64,000 nt of DNA from Mangrovimicrobium sediminis (lineage in GTDB: Bacteria; Pseudomonadota; Gammaproteobacteria; Pseudomonadales; Halieaceae): positions 186,001 through 250,000 of the forward strand of contig NZ_SRLE01000007.1 of NCBI RefSeq assembly GCF_004745945.1. The letters run 5' to 3'. Positions 56,346 through 64,000 of this stretch are shown here, one piece after another (position 1 is the stretch's first letter; every line of letters starts with the position of its first letter). The translations under genes were made by a program, and so were the position numbers. The notes beneath the pieces are model-generated. The model searched no databases and had not been told where the DNA came from. It worked only from the letters and a program-made list of their open reading frames with translations.

Positions 56346-56584
56346 TGGAATGAACCACCCAGCGTGAGATTCCCGCCCGACAGACACACAGCGGGACCAG
56401 GCAACGGAGGAGGGGATTTACCGAGCCTGCCTCAGTGGAATGGCCCCCCGAGCAGGACAGGCACACGAGCTATCCCACCCGCAGCCGCCTGGCGAATAAT
56501 TTTTCCTTTATAAAATAACGACTTGCGCAACCCAAATTCTTGGGCAACAATTGAGACAGTCAAACACACAAGCGACCCGAACCG

Positions 56585-56881
56585 ATGACCAAGAGTGAAC
56601 TGATCGAGACCATCTCTGCCCGCCAGAGCCAGCTGTCCTCCAAGGATGTCGAACTCGCGGTAAAGACCATCCTGGAGCACATGTCGCAGGCGCTGTCGAA
56701 CGGCGAGCGTATCGAGATACGCGGCTTCGGCAGTTTCTCGCTGCACTATCGCGAGCCGCGCCGCGGTCGCAACCCCAAGACCGGGGATGCCGTGCAGCTC
56801 AGTGGCAAGTATGTGCCGCACTTCAAGCCGGGCAAGGAATTGCGCGAGCGTGTTAACATGGGTTTGCAAATGGGGCTGTAG
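56585..56881 (+). CDS. ihfB: Integration host factor beta subunit
   Basis: A 98-residue DNA-bending protein. It begins [33 protein letters not shown] and has the DNA-intercalating arm with [24 protein letters not shown], including the conserved RNPKTG turn and [21 protein letters not shown] acts in recombination, replication and transcription. It keeps the rpsA-ihfB order but is separated by the long repeat-filled gap and should have its own promoter. Confidence 0.98.
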   Translation: MTKSELIETISARQSQLSSKDVELAVKTILEHMSQALSNGERIEIRGFGSFSLHYREPRRGRNPKTGDAVQLSGKYVPHFKPGKELRERVNMGLQMGL

Positions 56882-56957
56882 GCCTCGCCAGCGCCCCGTA
56901 GTGGCGGTGTGATCGCGCGGTCATGCCGCTTTTTACTTTCAGGCTCCGGACATTCGC

Positions 56958-57263
56958 ATGAAGTTGTTACGCAAGCTCCTTATCGTTGCCATCGCGCTGC
57001 TGATGGTGGCTATCGGTGTGCTGTTCGCGGTGCAAAACGAGATCGCCGTACCCCTTGATTTGTTGCTGTTCAGCTTCGAGCCACACAGCCTGGCGCTGTG
57101 GTTGTTGCTCGCCTTCGCGCTGGGGGGCGTGCTCGGTCTGCTCATGTCCAGCGCCATCCTGCTGCAGATGCGCGCCCGCCTCGGTGCGGCGCGCCGCCAA
57201 CTTGTCCGCGCCCAGTCCGAGGCGGAGGCCCTGCGCAGCGCGCCGCCCGCGGCCGGCGAGTAG
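56958..57263 (+). CDS. lapA: Lipopolysaccharide assembly protein A domain protein (YciS)
   Basis: A 101-residue protein with two membrane helices (about 4-22 and 43-65) joined by the loop QNEIAVPLDLLLFSFEPHSLALWLLLAF, and a cytoplasmic helix rich in Arg, Ala and Glu. This is the LapA/YciS pattern. In E. coli lapA is followed by lapB (yciM), which controls LpxC turnover; here pyrF follows directly, so lapB is absent from this locus. It starts 76 bp after ihfB. Confidence 0.9.
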   Translation: MKLLRKLLIVAIALLMVAIGVLFAVQNEIAVPLDLLLFSFEPHSLALWLLLAFALGGVLGLLMSSAILLQMRARLGAARRQLVRAQSEAEALRSAPPAAGE

Positions 57264-57374
57264 CAAGTCATTCCCGTCAGCCGTCCGGCTGGCGCTGGCG
57301 TATCCAGGAGCGTAAATCAGGCGCGCATCGCGCGGCTGTGGAATAATACGCGCGCGCTGAACCGGAGTACCCCA

Positions 57375-58076
57375 ATGCCCGACAACCCTGTCATAGTCGC
57401 CCTCGACTACCCCACCGCCGACGCCGCCCTGGCCCTGGCCGGGCGCCTCGACCCGCAACTGTGCCGGGTCAAGGTCGGCAAGGAATTGTTCACCGCCGCC
57501 GGGCCGGCGCTGGTGGAAGCGCTGCAGGCGCGCGGCTTCGAAGTGTTCCTCGACCTCAAGTTCCACGACATTCCCAATACCGTGGCCGGCGCGGTGCGCG
57601 CCGCGGCGGGCCTGGGCGTGTGGATGGTCAACGTGCACGCCGGAGGCGGCCGGCGCATGCTCGAGGCGGCGGTCGGGGCGCTGGCAGGGAGTTCGCGTCC
57701 GCCGTTGCTGATCGCGGTCACCGTGCTCACCAGCATGTCTGAGGAGGACCTGCGCGAGACCGGCTGCGAGGAGCCTATCGTCGAGCGCGTCAGTCGTTAC
57801 GCGGCGCTCACCGCAGACTGCGGGCTCGACGGCGTGGTATGTTCCGCCCAGGAAGCGCCGCGCCTGCGCCTGGAGCGGGGCGATGATTTCTGCCTGGTCA
57901 CACCGGGCATTCGTCTGGCGGGTGACAGCGCCGGTGACCAGCGCCGGGTGCTGACTCCCGCCGATGCCATCGCCGCGGGTTCCAGCTACCTGGTCATCGG
58001 CCGCTCGATCACTGGCGCCGACGATCCGCTGGCGGCCCTGGAGCGCGTGCATCGCGAGCTGGGTACGCCCGCGTAA
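57375..58076 (+). CDS. pyrF: Orotidine 5'-phosphate decarboxylase
   Basis: A 233-residue TIM barrel that decarboxylates OMP to UMP, the last step of UMP synthesis. The catalytic charge network is in [13 protein letters not shown] (Lys-Asp) with an earlier VKVGKELF lysine. The phosphate-binding [18 protein letters not shown] and [11 protein letters not shown] follow near the C-terminus. The ATG is reached after a 111-bp gap. The lapA-pyrF neighbourhood resembles the E. coli yciS-yciM-pyrF order without yciM. Confidence 0.96.
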   Translation: MPDNPVIVALDYPTADAALALAGRLDPQLCRVKVGKELFTAAGPALVEALQARGFEVFLDLKFHDIPNTVAGAVRAAAGLGVWMVNVHAGGGRRMLEAAVGALAGSSRPPLLIAVTVLTSMSEEDLRETGCEEPIVERVSRYAALTADCGLDGVVCSAQEAPRLRLERGDDFCLVTPGIRLAGDSAGDQRRVLTPADAIAAGSSYLVIGRSITGADDPLAALERVHRELGTPA

Positions 58077-58181
58077 CATCATATCGGGGCCTGGCGCTTC
58101 GCCGCCGCGGGCCCTTTGCTAGACTCTCTCGTGGTACGGATGCCTGCACGGACGCAGACACAGGATCAGGGAGATCACATC

Positions 58182-58532
58182 ATGCCTATATCGCAAAACC
58201 ACCGGCGCGCCGCGGCGTGCACCCATGCAGTTTTCGCGCTCGCGCTGTGCGCGCTGCTGACCCTGGCAGGCGGCGGTTCACCGCTGCACGCCGCCAATAA
58301 AGTGGCGGAGGCGCCGGCAGCGACGGCCACTGCTTCCACCGTAAACATCAATACCGCCGATGCCCGCACACTGGCGGTGGCGCTAAACGGCATTGGCCTG
58401 AGTCGCGCGGAGGACATCGTGCGCTACCGCGAGCAGTTCGGTCCGTTCACCACGGTGGACCAACTGACCGAGGTTAAAGGCGTGGGCACGGCGACGGTGG
58501 AAAAAAACCGCGCGCGGATAACGCTGGATTAA
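58182..58532 (+). CDS. ComEA-like helix-hairpin-helix DNA-binding protein, exported
   Basis: A 116-residue protein with an N-terminal export signal (hydrophobic residues 16-33) and a C-terminal ComEA HhH domain (about 52-116: VNINTADARTLAVALNGIGLSRAEDIVRYREQFGPFTTVDQLTEVKGVGTATVEKNR). Such proteins bind DNA in the periplasm during natural transformation. In P. aeruginosa a ComEA homologue also lies beside wbpM. The ATG at 58182 is preceded by AGGGAG. Whether the organism is competent cannot be judged here. Confidence 0.88.
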   Translation: MPISQNHRRAAACTHAVFALALCALLTLAGGGSPLHAANKVAEAPAATATASTVNINTADARTLAVALNGIGLSRAEDIVRYREQFGPFTTVDQLTEVKGVGTATVEKNRARITLD

Positions 58533-58588
58533 GCGCATGGCATCCGTATCATGTGGGGGCTTATGCCCCCTCAGCCCCAAAATTACTC

Positions 58589-59527
58589 GTGAAATGCCTG
58601 GTCACCGGGGCTACCGGTTTTATCGGCCGCGAGTTGTGCCCGGCGTTGCAGCGGGCCGGTCACGAGGTCGTCGCCTGGAGTGGTAGCGGTGCGGCCCTGC
58701 CCGGACTGCCGACCGTCGCCGTAGACCTCACGAACTGGCAGGCCGAACCCGAGGCGATGGCCGGTGTGGACACGGTCTTTCACCTCGCCGCGATCGCTCA
58801 CCGCGAAGCCCCAGCGGAGGAACACCAGCGCCTGAATTGCGATGCGGTACTGGCCCTGGCACGCGCGGCGAGCCACGCCGGCGTTCGTCGTTTCGTGTTT
58901 GTCAGCAGCGTCAAGGCGATGGGGGCGGCGAGCACGAGCGCGCCGCGCACAGAAGAGGACACCTGCGAGCCGCAGGATGCCTACGGCGCGGCCAAGTGGG
59001 GCGCGGAGCAGGGGTTGCGGGAACTGGCGGCCGCCTCCGGGATGAGCGTCGTCATCCTGCGACCGGCACTGGTGTATGCGCCCGGGGCTGCCGGTAACCT
59101 GGCATTGCTGCAGCGTGCCATCGCCCTCGGCGTGCCGCGTCCCCCGAACGAGGGGGCGCGCTCGATGATATCGCGCAGCGACCTGGTGGATCTCGCGCTG
59201 TGCGCAGCGCAGGCTGATCTTCGCAGCCAGCCTGGCATGACAGCGACCTGGATTGCCGCCGACGGCGAAGCCTACAGCACGCAGCGACTCTACGACGTCT
59301 TGCGCGCCGCCGCCGGCAAGTCGCCGGCGCGGGCCTGGTTGCCGCGCTTTGCCTGGCGTATCGGCGCGGCGGCGCAGGACCTTGTCGCTCCGGGCGTGGA
59401 ACCCATCTGGCAGAAGCTGTTCGGCACCGAGCTCTACGACAGCAGCCGCGCACAGCGCGAAGCCGATTGGCGGCCAAAACAGCGTTTCGAGAGCGTTTTT
59501 CCTCCGGCCTTTGAGGCGCGCTCGTGA
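58589..59527 (+). CDS. wbpV: NAD-dependent sugar epimerase/dehydratase, WbpV-like
   Basis: A 312-residue extended SDR with KCLVTGATGFIGR at the N-terminus, FHLAAIAHR, FVSSVKAMG and the catalytic YGAAKWGAE (Tyr-x3-Lys). It belongs to the UDP-sugar 4-epimerase-like group that includes WbpV of the P. aeruginosa O-antigen loci. The substrate is probably a UDP-N-acetylhexosamine. The GTG at 58589 gives the usual short N-terminus; an earlier GTG (58553) adds 12 unlikely residues. It overlaps the wbpL-like gene by GTGA. Confidence 0.85.
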   Translation: MKCLVTGATGFIGRELCPALQRAGHEVVAWSGSGAALPGLPTVAVDLTNWQAEPEAMAGVDTVFHLAAIAHREAPAEEHQRLNCDAVLALARAASHAGVRRFVFVSSVKAMGAASTSAPRTEEDTCEPQDAYGAAKWGAEQGLRELAAASGMSVVILRPALVYAPGAAGNLALLQRAIALGVPRPPNEGARSMISRSDLVDLALCAAQADLRSQPGMTATWIAADGEAYSTQRLYDVLRAAAGKSPARAWLPRFAWRIGAAAQDLVAPGVEPIWQKLFGTELYDSSRAQREADWRPKQRFESVFPPAFEARS

Positions 59528-60516
59528 GCTTCGCAATCGGCGCCTGTTTCCTGCTGTCCGCCCTCGGTTGCGGCGCCTACCTGCGCCTGGCACGTCGCTG
59601 GCAGATTCTCGACCTGCCCAACGAGCGCAGCTCCCATGTGCTGCCCACACCCCATGGCGGCGGTATCCCGGCACTGCTGGCCATGATGGTGGTGGCTGTC
59701 GCGGCGGGTGTGGTGGATGCCGTATGGCCGGCGCCCCTGGCCCTGTTGCTCGGGCTTGCGCTGTCGCTGCTGGTGGTCGGTGTCCTGGATGATCTGCGCG
59801 GCCTGCCGGTGGCGGCGCGTTTCGGTGTGTATGCCCTGTGCTGCGCGCTCGCGGTTTACGCGCTGTACGCGGCGCGCGCCGCGGACGCGGGAGTCGCCAA
59901 CGCGGCCTGGTTTGCCCTGCTCGCGGTGCCGGGCCTGCTCTGGCTGGTCAATCTCTACAACTTCATGGACGGCATCGATGGCATTGCCGCGAGCCAGTGC
60001 ATCGCCGCGGCCGGGGTGGCCGGGGCGCTCGCCCTGCGCGTGCCGGGAGCTGCGGATTACGCGCTGCTGTGTTTCCTGCTGGCAGCGGCTCACGCGGGCT
60101 TCCTGCTCTGGAACTGGTCGCCGGCACGCCTGTTCATGGGCGATGCCGGCAGCGTGCCCACAGGCTTCCTGCTCGGCGGCTTGGCGCTCTACGGCATGTG
60201 GCAGCAGATCCTGCCGCTGGCCTGCTGGCTGATCCTGCTCGCCGCGTTTATCACCGACGCAACGGTGACCCTGTTGTGGCGCGCAGCAAAGGGCGAGCGG
60301 GTCTGGCAGGCGCATCGTTCGCACGCCTACCAGCGCCTGAGCCGCGCCTGGGGCGGGCACCGGCCTGTGGTGCTGGCACTGCTCGCAGCTATCCTTCTGT
60401 GGTTGGCGCCACTGGCGACTTGTGCCGCATTTTTTCCGGAGTACGCGGTGAGTTTGGTAATTTTGGCATATTTTCCCCTGCTGCTCGGCATGGCTAAAGC
60501 CCTGAAAGTGGGCTAG
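59524..60516 (+). CDS. wbpL: Initiating glycosyl-1-phosphate transferase, WbpL/WecA family
   Basis: A 330-residue protein with about 10-11 membrane helices. Signature loops are LDLPNERSSHVLPTPHGGGIP, GVLDDLRGLPVAARF (Asp pair for Mg2+), LYNFMDGIDGIA (catalytic Asp) and FMGDAGSVPTGFLLG, ending near the His-rich WQAHRSHAYQRLS loop. It transfers a sugar-1-phosphate to undecaprenyl phosphate, the first step of O-antigen assembly. GTG start overlaps the preceding TGA. Confidence 0.93.
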   Translation: MSFAIGACFLLSALGCGAYLRLARRWQILDLPNERSSHVLPTPHGGGIPALLAMMVVAVAAGVVDAVWPAPLALLLGLALSLLVVGVLDDLRGLPVAARFGVYALCCALAVYALYAARAADAGVANAAWFALLAVPGLLWLVNLYNFMDGIDGIAASQCIAAAGVAGALALRVPGAADYALLCFLLAAAHAGFLLWNWSPARLFMGDAGSVPTGFLLGGLALYGMWQQILPLACWLILLAAFITDATVTLLWRAAKGERVWQAHRSHAYQRLSRAWGGHRPVVLALLAAILLWLAPLATCAAFFPEYAVSLVILAYFPLLLGMAKALKVG

Positions 60517-60603
60517 TATCAAACGCGGGCTACAACATCAAAAAAGCACACAATCAGTAGCCGTCTAAACACCAGACCAGACCATTAAGAGTGAGGAAGG
60601 GGC

Positions 60604-62628
60604 TTGCTGAACTTTTGTGGCCGTGTAGTTGCGCGCTCGGTTTCCGGCTTGGTCGGAGGCCTGCGGGACGGTCTGGAAAAGCTCATCGAACTTCCCCGCA
60701 ACATCAAACAGGCCTGCCTGCTCGCCATCGACATGGGTTTTGTCAGCCTGGCGATCTGGGCGGCGGTGGCCTTCCGCTGGGGCAGCCTGGATTTCCCCTT
60801 CGGTCCGGTCGAAATTTTCTGTGCGGCGTTCACCGTCGTAGTCAGCGCCTTCATCTTCCTGCGCCTCGGCCTGTACCGGGCGGTCATCCGCTTCATGGGC
60901 CAGCAGGCCATCTGGGCGGTTATCACCGCGGTCAGCTATTCCACGCTGGTACTGGGTGCCACTATCTTCTTCACTCAGGCCCAGGTGCCGCGCTCCATGC
61001 CCTTCATCTACTGGGGTCTGGCCATGCTCGGTATCGGCGGCATGCGCCTGTCCGTGCGCGCCTACTACCAGGCCAAGCTGCGCTCGCTGTCGGAAAACGT
61101 ACTGATCTATGGCGCCGGCGAGTCCGGACGCCAGTTGCTGACGGCGCTCAACCACGGCGACCAGTACCGCGCGGTGGCCTTCGTCGACGACGACGCCCGC
61201 CTGCAGCACTCGGTGATCAACGGCCTGCAGGTGGTGCCGCCGGAAGAAATCGAACAACTGATCGCCCAGCACGATATCACCCAGGTGCTGCTGGCGATTC
61301 CCTCCGCGTCGCCGGAGCGACGCAAGGAAATCATCAACTCGCTGGTCGGCCTGCCGGTGTACGTGCGCACCGTGCCGCGCATCACCGAACTGGTGGCCGG
61401 CGAGGCGAGCGTCAACCAGATCCAGGATATCGACCTCGACGACCTGCTCGGCCGCGACCCGGTACCGCCGCACCCGGAACTGATCGACCGCTGCATCACC
61501 GACAAGGTGGTCATGGTCACCGGCGCGGGCGGCTCCATCGGCTCTGAGTTGTGCCGGCAGATCATGCTTTCCGGTCCGCGCGAACTGGTCCTGCTCGATA
61601 ACTGCGAGTACGCCCTGTACAACGTCGAGCGCGAACTGCGCGACATGATGCTGGCCGCCAACCTCGACTTCAACATGGTGGCGCTGCTCGGTTCAGTGCA
61701 GGACGGCCGCCGGCTGGAGAGCGTTTTCCGCACCTTCAAGGTCGACACTGTCTACCACGCGGCGGCCTACAAGCACGTGCCGATGGTCGAATACAACGTC
61801 GCCGAAGGGGTGGCCAACAACGTGTTCGGCACCTGGTACGCGGCGCAGGCGGCGCGCAAGGCCGGCGTGGATACCTTCGTGCTGGTCTCCACCGACAAGG
61901 CGGTGCGCCCGACCAACATCATGGGCGCTTCCAAGCGTTTCGCCGAGATGATCCTGCAGGGCCTGGCCCAGCGCGAAAACAACACGCGCTTCTGCATGGT
62001 GCGCTTCGGCAACGTACTGGGTTCCTCGGGCTCCGTGGTGCCGCTGTTCCGCGAGCAGATCGAAAACGGCGGGCCGGTGACGGTCACCCACCCGGAAGTC
62101 ACCCGCTATTTCATGAGCATCAAGGAAGCGGCTCAACTGGTGGTGCAGGCCAGTGCGATGGGCACCGGCGGCGACGTCTTCGTGCTCGACATGGGCGAGC
62201 CGGTGCGGATTGTCGACCTGGCGCGGCGCATGATCCGCCTGAGCGGCTACGAGACCGACCACGACACCCACGTCGGCGAACACATCGACATCGAGTTCAT
62301 CGGCCTGCGCCCCGGCGAGAAGCTCTACGAGGAGTTACTGCTGGGTAGCAACGTCACCGGCACCGGTCACCCGATGATCATGCGTGCGGAGGAGGAGTGT
62401 CTCTCCTACGGCCAGATACACAGCTACGTGACCGAACTCATGCACTACTGCGATGCGCTGGACTGCGACGGCATTACCTCGGTGCTGCGCAAGGCGGTCA
62501 GCGGCTTCGGTGAACACGAAGTGCGCCACGACCATATCTGGAATCGCCAGGCCACCCTCGGCACCCAGCCACGGGCTCCGGCCATCACCTCGAACGTCAA
62601 GGAACTGTTCCCGGAAAAGTCCTCCTGA
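60604..62628 (+). CDS. wbpM: Membrane-bound UDP-GlcNAc 4,6-dehydratase family protein, WbpM-like
   Basis: A 674-residue protein: four N-terminal membrane helices (about 45-150), a CoA-binding-like Rossmann domain (about 160-270), and a large SDR domain with VTGAGGSIGSELCRQ near residue 305, YHAAAYKHVPMVE and NIMGASKR. In the last, Met440 replaces the usual Tyr and is followed by Lys444. This SMK triad is typical of WbpM and FlaA1-type dehydratases that convert UDP-GlcNAc to the 4-keto-6-deoxy sugar. The start is a TTG at 60604 with GAGGAAGGGG just upstream. It closes a wbpV-wbpL-wbpM block as at the end of the P. aeruginosa O-antigen locus. Confidence 0.94.
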   Translation: MLNFCGRVVARSVSGLVGGLRDGLEKLIELPRNIKQACLLAIDMGFVSLAIWAAVAFRWGSLDFPFGPVEIFCAAFTVVVSAFIFLRLGLYRAVIRFMGQQAIWAVITAVSYSTLVLGATIFFTQAQVPRSMPFIYWGLAMLGIGGMRLSVRAYYQAKLRSLSENVLIYGAGESGRQLLTALNHGDQYRAVAFVDDDARLQHSVINGLQVVPPEEIEQLIAQHDITQVLLAIPSASPERRKEIINSLVGLPVYVRTVPRITELVAGEASVNQIQDIDLDDLLGRDPVPPHPELIDRCITDKVVMVTGAGGSIGSELCRQIMLSGPRELVLLDNCEYALYNVERELRDMMLAANLDFNMVALLGSVQDGRRLESVFRTFKVDTVYHAAAYKHVPMVEYNVAEGVANNVFGTWYAAQAARKAGVDTFVLVSTDKAVRPTNIMGASKRFAEMILQGLAQRENNTRFCMVRFGNVLGSSGSVVPLFREQIENGGPVTVTHPEVTRYFMSIKEAAQLVVQASAMGTGGDVFVLDMGEPVRIVDLARRMIRLSGYETDHDTHVGEHIDIEFIGLRPGEKLYEELLLGSNVTGTGHPMIMRAEEECLSYGQIHSYVTELMHYCDALDCDGITSVLRKAVSGFGEHEVRHDHIWNRQATLGTQPRAPAITSNVKELFPEKSS

Positions 62629-62643
62629 TTCCGCGCTGTTCGT

Positions 62644-63060
62644 TCAATCCTCGATATCGTCGACGTCGAACTGGCCGGTGAGCCGGCGACGGATGTGCGA
62701 CCAGGACATCCCCACGGCGAGGATCAGGGCAATCAGGATCAGGGCCACCCAGGTGACGGCGCTGCCGGAATCCAGGCTCAGCCAGCCGAGGTCTACCAGC
62801 AGCCAGACCACGCAGCCGAACAGCGCTGCGCCGAGAATAATCCCCAGCCAGCCCAGCGACAGGAAGGTCGCGCGCAGGAAGATGATCCAGCCGATGAGCA
62901 GGACGACGCCGACCAGCGCCGGCACCGGACCGAAGGTGGTGTCCTCGGCGAGCACCCAGCTGACGTAGGAGTAGTCGGTCGGGTTGTAGGTGCCGCACAC
63001 CAGCGCCAGGGCGAAGACACAGCGACCCAGGAAGCTGACGGCGTTGAACTGATTGGACAT
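62644..63060 (-). CDS. DUF6524-like four-helix membrane protein
   Basis: A 138-residue protein with about four membrane helices and a short acidic C-terminus (FDVDDIED). The N-terminal half, FLGRCVFALALVCGTYNPTDYSYVSW, matches the pattern of the DUF6524 family as I recall it. Function unknown. The ATG at 63058-63060 is used; the open frame extends upstream through Arg/Cys-rich sequence that lies in another gene's shadow. It converges on wbpM with a 15-bp gap and no visible terminator. Confidence 0.75.
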   Translation of the reverse strand: MSNQFNAVSFLGRCVFALALVCGTYNPTDYSYVSWVLAEDTTFGPVPALVGVVLLIGWIIFLRATFLSLGWLGIILGAALFGCVVWLLVDLGWLSLDSGSAVTWVALILIALILAVGMSWSHIRRRLTGQFDVDDIED

Positions 63061-63106
63061 CGGAAGGCCTCGTTGTTGTGTTTTGTGCTTAAGCGAGAAT
63101 AGGAAG

Positions 63107-64000
63107 TCAGTCGGCGGGAAGCAAGCCGCGCACCAGCGATCGCAATTCGTCGGCATCGAGGTAGCGCGGCACCGGGTAGAGATTGCCGGTTTCCGCCTGC
63201 GCCTCGCGCACGATGTCATCGACGTCCGCTGCGGACAGACTCTCCGCCTGTCGCGGCAGCTGCAGTTCGTCGCGCAATTGCACCACCGCATCGATGAAGC
63301 GCTGTGCCAGTGTCGCGTTGTCCTCGTTGGCGGCGCCGCGGTCCAGGGTGCGCGCCAGTTCCGCCAGGCGCGGATGCACGCAGTCGCCGTAGGCGGCGAG
63401 CACCTCGGGCAGGATCATCGCGTTGGCGACGCCATGGGGCAGGTGGCAGACCCGCCCGAGCTGGTGGCCGATGCCGTGGGTGTAGCCCAGCGATGCCTGG
63501 CTGAAGGCGGCACCGGCGAAGAACGCGGCGCTGGCCATTGCCTCGCGGGCTTCGAGGTCCTCGCCGTTGCGCCAGGCGCGCGCCAGGTGCTTGAAAATCA
63601 GGTACACCGCGGCGCGCGACTGGCGCTCGGTAGCCGGCGTGGCGGCGCGGGACAGGTAGGCTTCGATGGCGTGGGACAGGGCGTCCATGCCGGTGGCGGC
63701 GGTGACCCCGGGCGGCATGCCGCGCATCAGGCTGGCGTCCAGGGCGACGTAGTCGGGGATCATGCGGCTGTCGACCACCGGGACCTTGCGATGGCTGCGC
63801 TTGTCGGTGATTACCGCCGCCAGGGTTATCTCGGAACCGGTGCCGGCGGTGGTGGGAACGGCGAACAGCGGCAGTCCGGGCCGGCGTGCCTTCTGCACGC
63901 CATCGAAGGCGGCCAGTTCACCGGGGTTGTTGTGCAGCAGGGCGATCATCTTCGCCGCATCCAGCACCGAGCCGCCGCCCACCGCAAACACGCCGTCACA
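63107..64000 (-). CDS. Iron-containing alcohol dehydrogenase, N-terminus beyond the window
   Basis: The minus-strand frame is open to the right edge, so the N-terminal part is missing; about 297 residues are visible. The cofactor motif GGGSVLDAAK is complete. Fe2+ ligands are in ALDASL (Asp), HAIEAYLS (His), YTHGIGHQLG (His) and HLPHGVANA (His). This is the group III Fe-ADH family, oxidising alcohols or reducing aldehydes with NAD(P). Substrate unknown. It ends 46 bp before the DUF6524-like gene on the same strand. Confidence 0.92.
   Translation of the reverse strand, partial: CDGVFAVGGGSVLDAAKMIALLHNNPGELAAFDGVQKARRPGLPLFAVPTTAGTGSEITLAAVITDKRSHRKVPVVDSRMIPDYVALDASLMRGMPPGVTAATGMDALSHAIEAYLSRAATPATERQSRAAVYLIFKHLARAWRNGEDLEAREAMASAAFFAGAAFSQASLGYTHGIGHQLGRVCHLPHGVANAMILPEVLAAYGDCVHPRLAELARTLDRGAANEDNATLAQRFIDAVVQLRDELQLPRQAESLSAADVDDIVREAQAETGNLYPVPRYLDADELRSLVRGLLPAD

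Larger units (their letters stand above)
55669..56584. other. 916-bp non-coding gap between rpsA and ihfB, rich in long inverted repeats
   Basis: No ORF here shows coding bias or a start signal; short open frames overlap the repeats. The region holds four long stem-forming elements (55759-55836, 55893-56039, 56087-56220, 56277-56345) and an ihfB-proximal AT-rich leader from about 56495. In that leader, TATAAA at 56509-56514 and a small palindrome at 56531-56544 may belong to the ihfB promoter. Confidence 0.7.

Overview
This 64 kb window is chromosomal sequence of a GC-rich gammaproteobacterium. Most genes abut or overlap by 1-8 bases (ATGA or GTGA junctions) and GTG and TTG starts are common. 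The block gyrA-serC-pheA-tyrA-aroA-cmk-rpsA-ihfB followed by wbpV-wbpL-wbpM, and the block yciK-mupP-ubiG-mtaD divergent from gyrA, recall Pseudomonas gene order. The Na+-pump oxaloacetate decarboxylase, the VPLPA-type sorting tail and unfused tyrA and aroA fit better with a marine relative (Cellvibrionales/Halieaceae-like). That placement is inference; no rRNA or tRNA gene was seen.

Layout. 0-3 kb: end of a probable phosphodiesterase, a YbhP-like phosphatase/nuclease, a CDP-alcohol phosphatidyltransferase and a secreted sugar dehydrogenase-like propeller. 3.1-8.4 kb: a tight central-carbon operon of eda, a GAPDH paralogue without catalytic Cys, gap and ppc. 8.5-17.3 kb: a SYLF-domain protein, lutABC for lactate oxidation, an 870-residue membrane protein with a histone-like linker, a POT peptide transporter, a 14-bp tandem repeat and a small unknown gene. 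17.4-20.8 kb: oadGAB, followed by a hotdog thioesterase. 21.3-25.4 kb: secreted proteins and a lipoprotein of unknown function. 25.4-30 kb: pdxJ, a cyclophilin, a YgiM-like SH3 protein, a small lipoprotein with a metzincin zinc motif, a VPLPA-tailed protein and yciB.

29.7-34.1 kb: rnm(yciV)-yciO, then scpA-scpB-rluB (chromosome segregation and 23S rRNA modification). 34.2-40.2 kb: a six-gene MoxR/Bat operon in which BatA and BatB appear fused. 40.3-45.7 kb (minus strand): yciK, mupP, ubiG and mtaD, then two related fibre-like secreted proteins. 46-55.6 kb: gyrA-serC-pheA-tyrA-aroA-cmk-rpsA, ending in a strong terminator.

The 916-bp rpsA-ihfB gap has no credible gene but holds four long inverted-repeat structures. 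Two are divergent, oppositely oriented copies of one element whose stems differ in sequence yet stay complementary. 56.6-64 kb: ihfB, lapA, pyrF, a ComEA-like protein, wbpV-wbpL-wbpM for O-antigen/polysaccharide initiation, a DUF6524-like membrane protein and a truncated iron-containing alcohol dehydrogenase.

The strongest candidates for undescribed biology are the paired structured elements at 55893-56220, the Cys-less GAPDH coupled to true gap, and the metzincin-motif lipoprotein.
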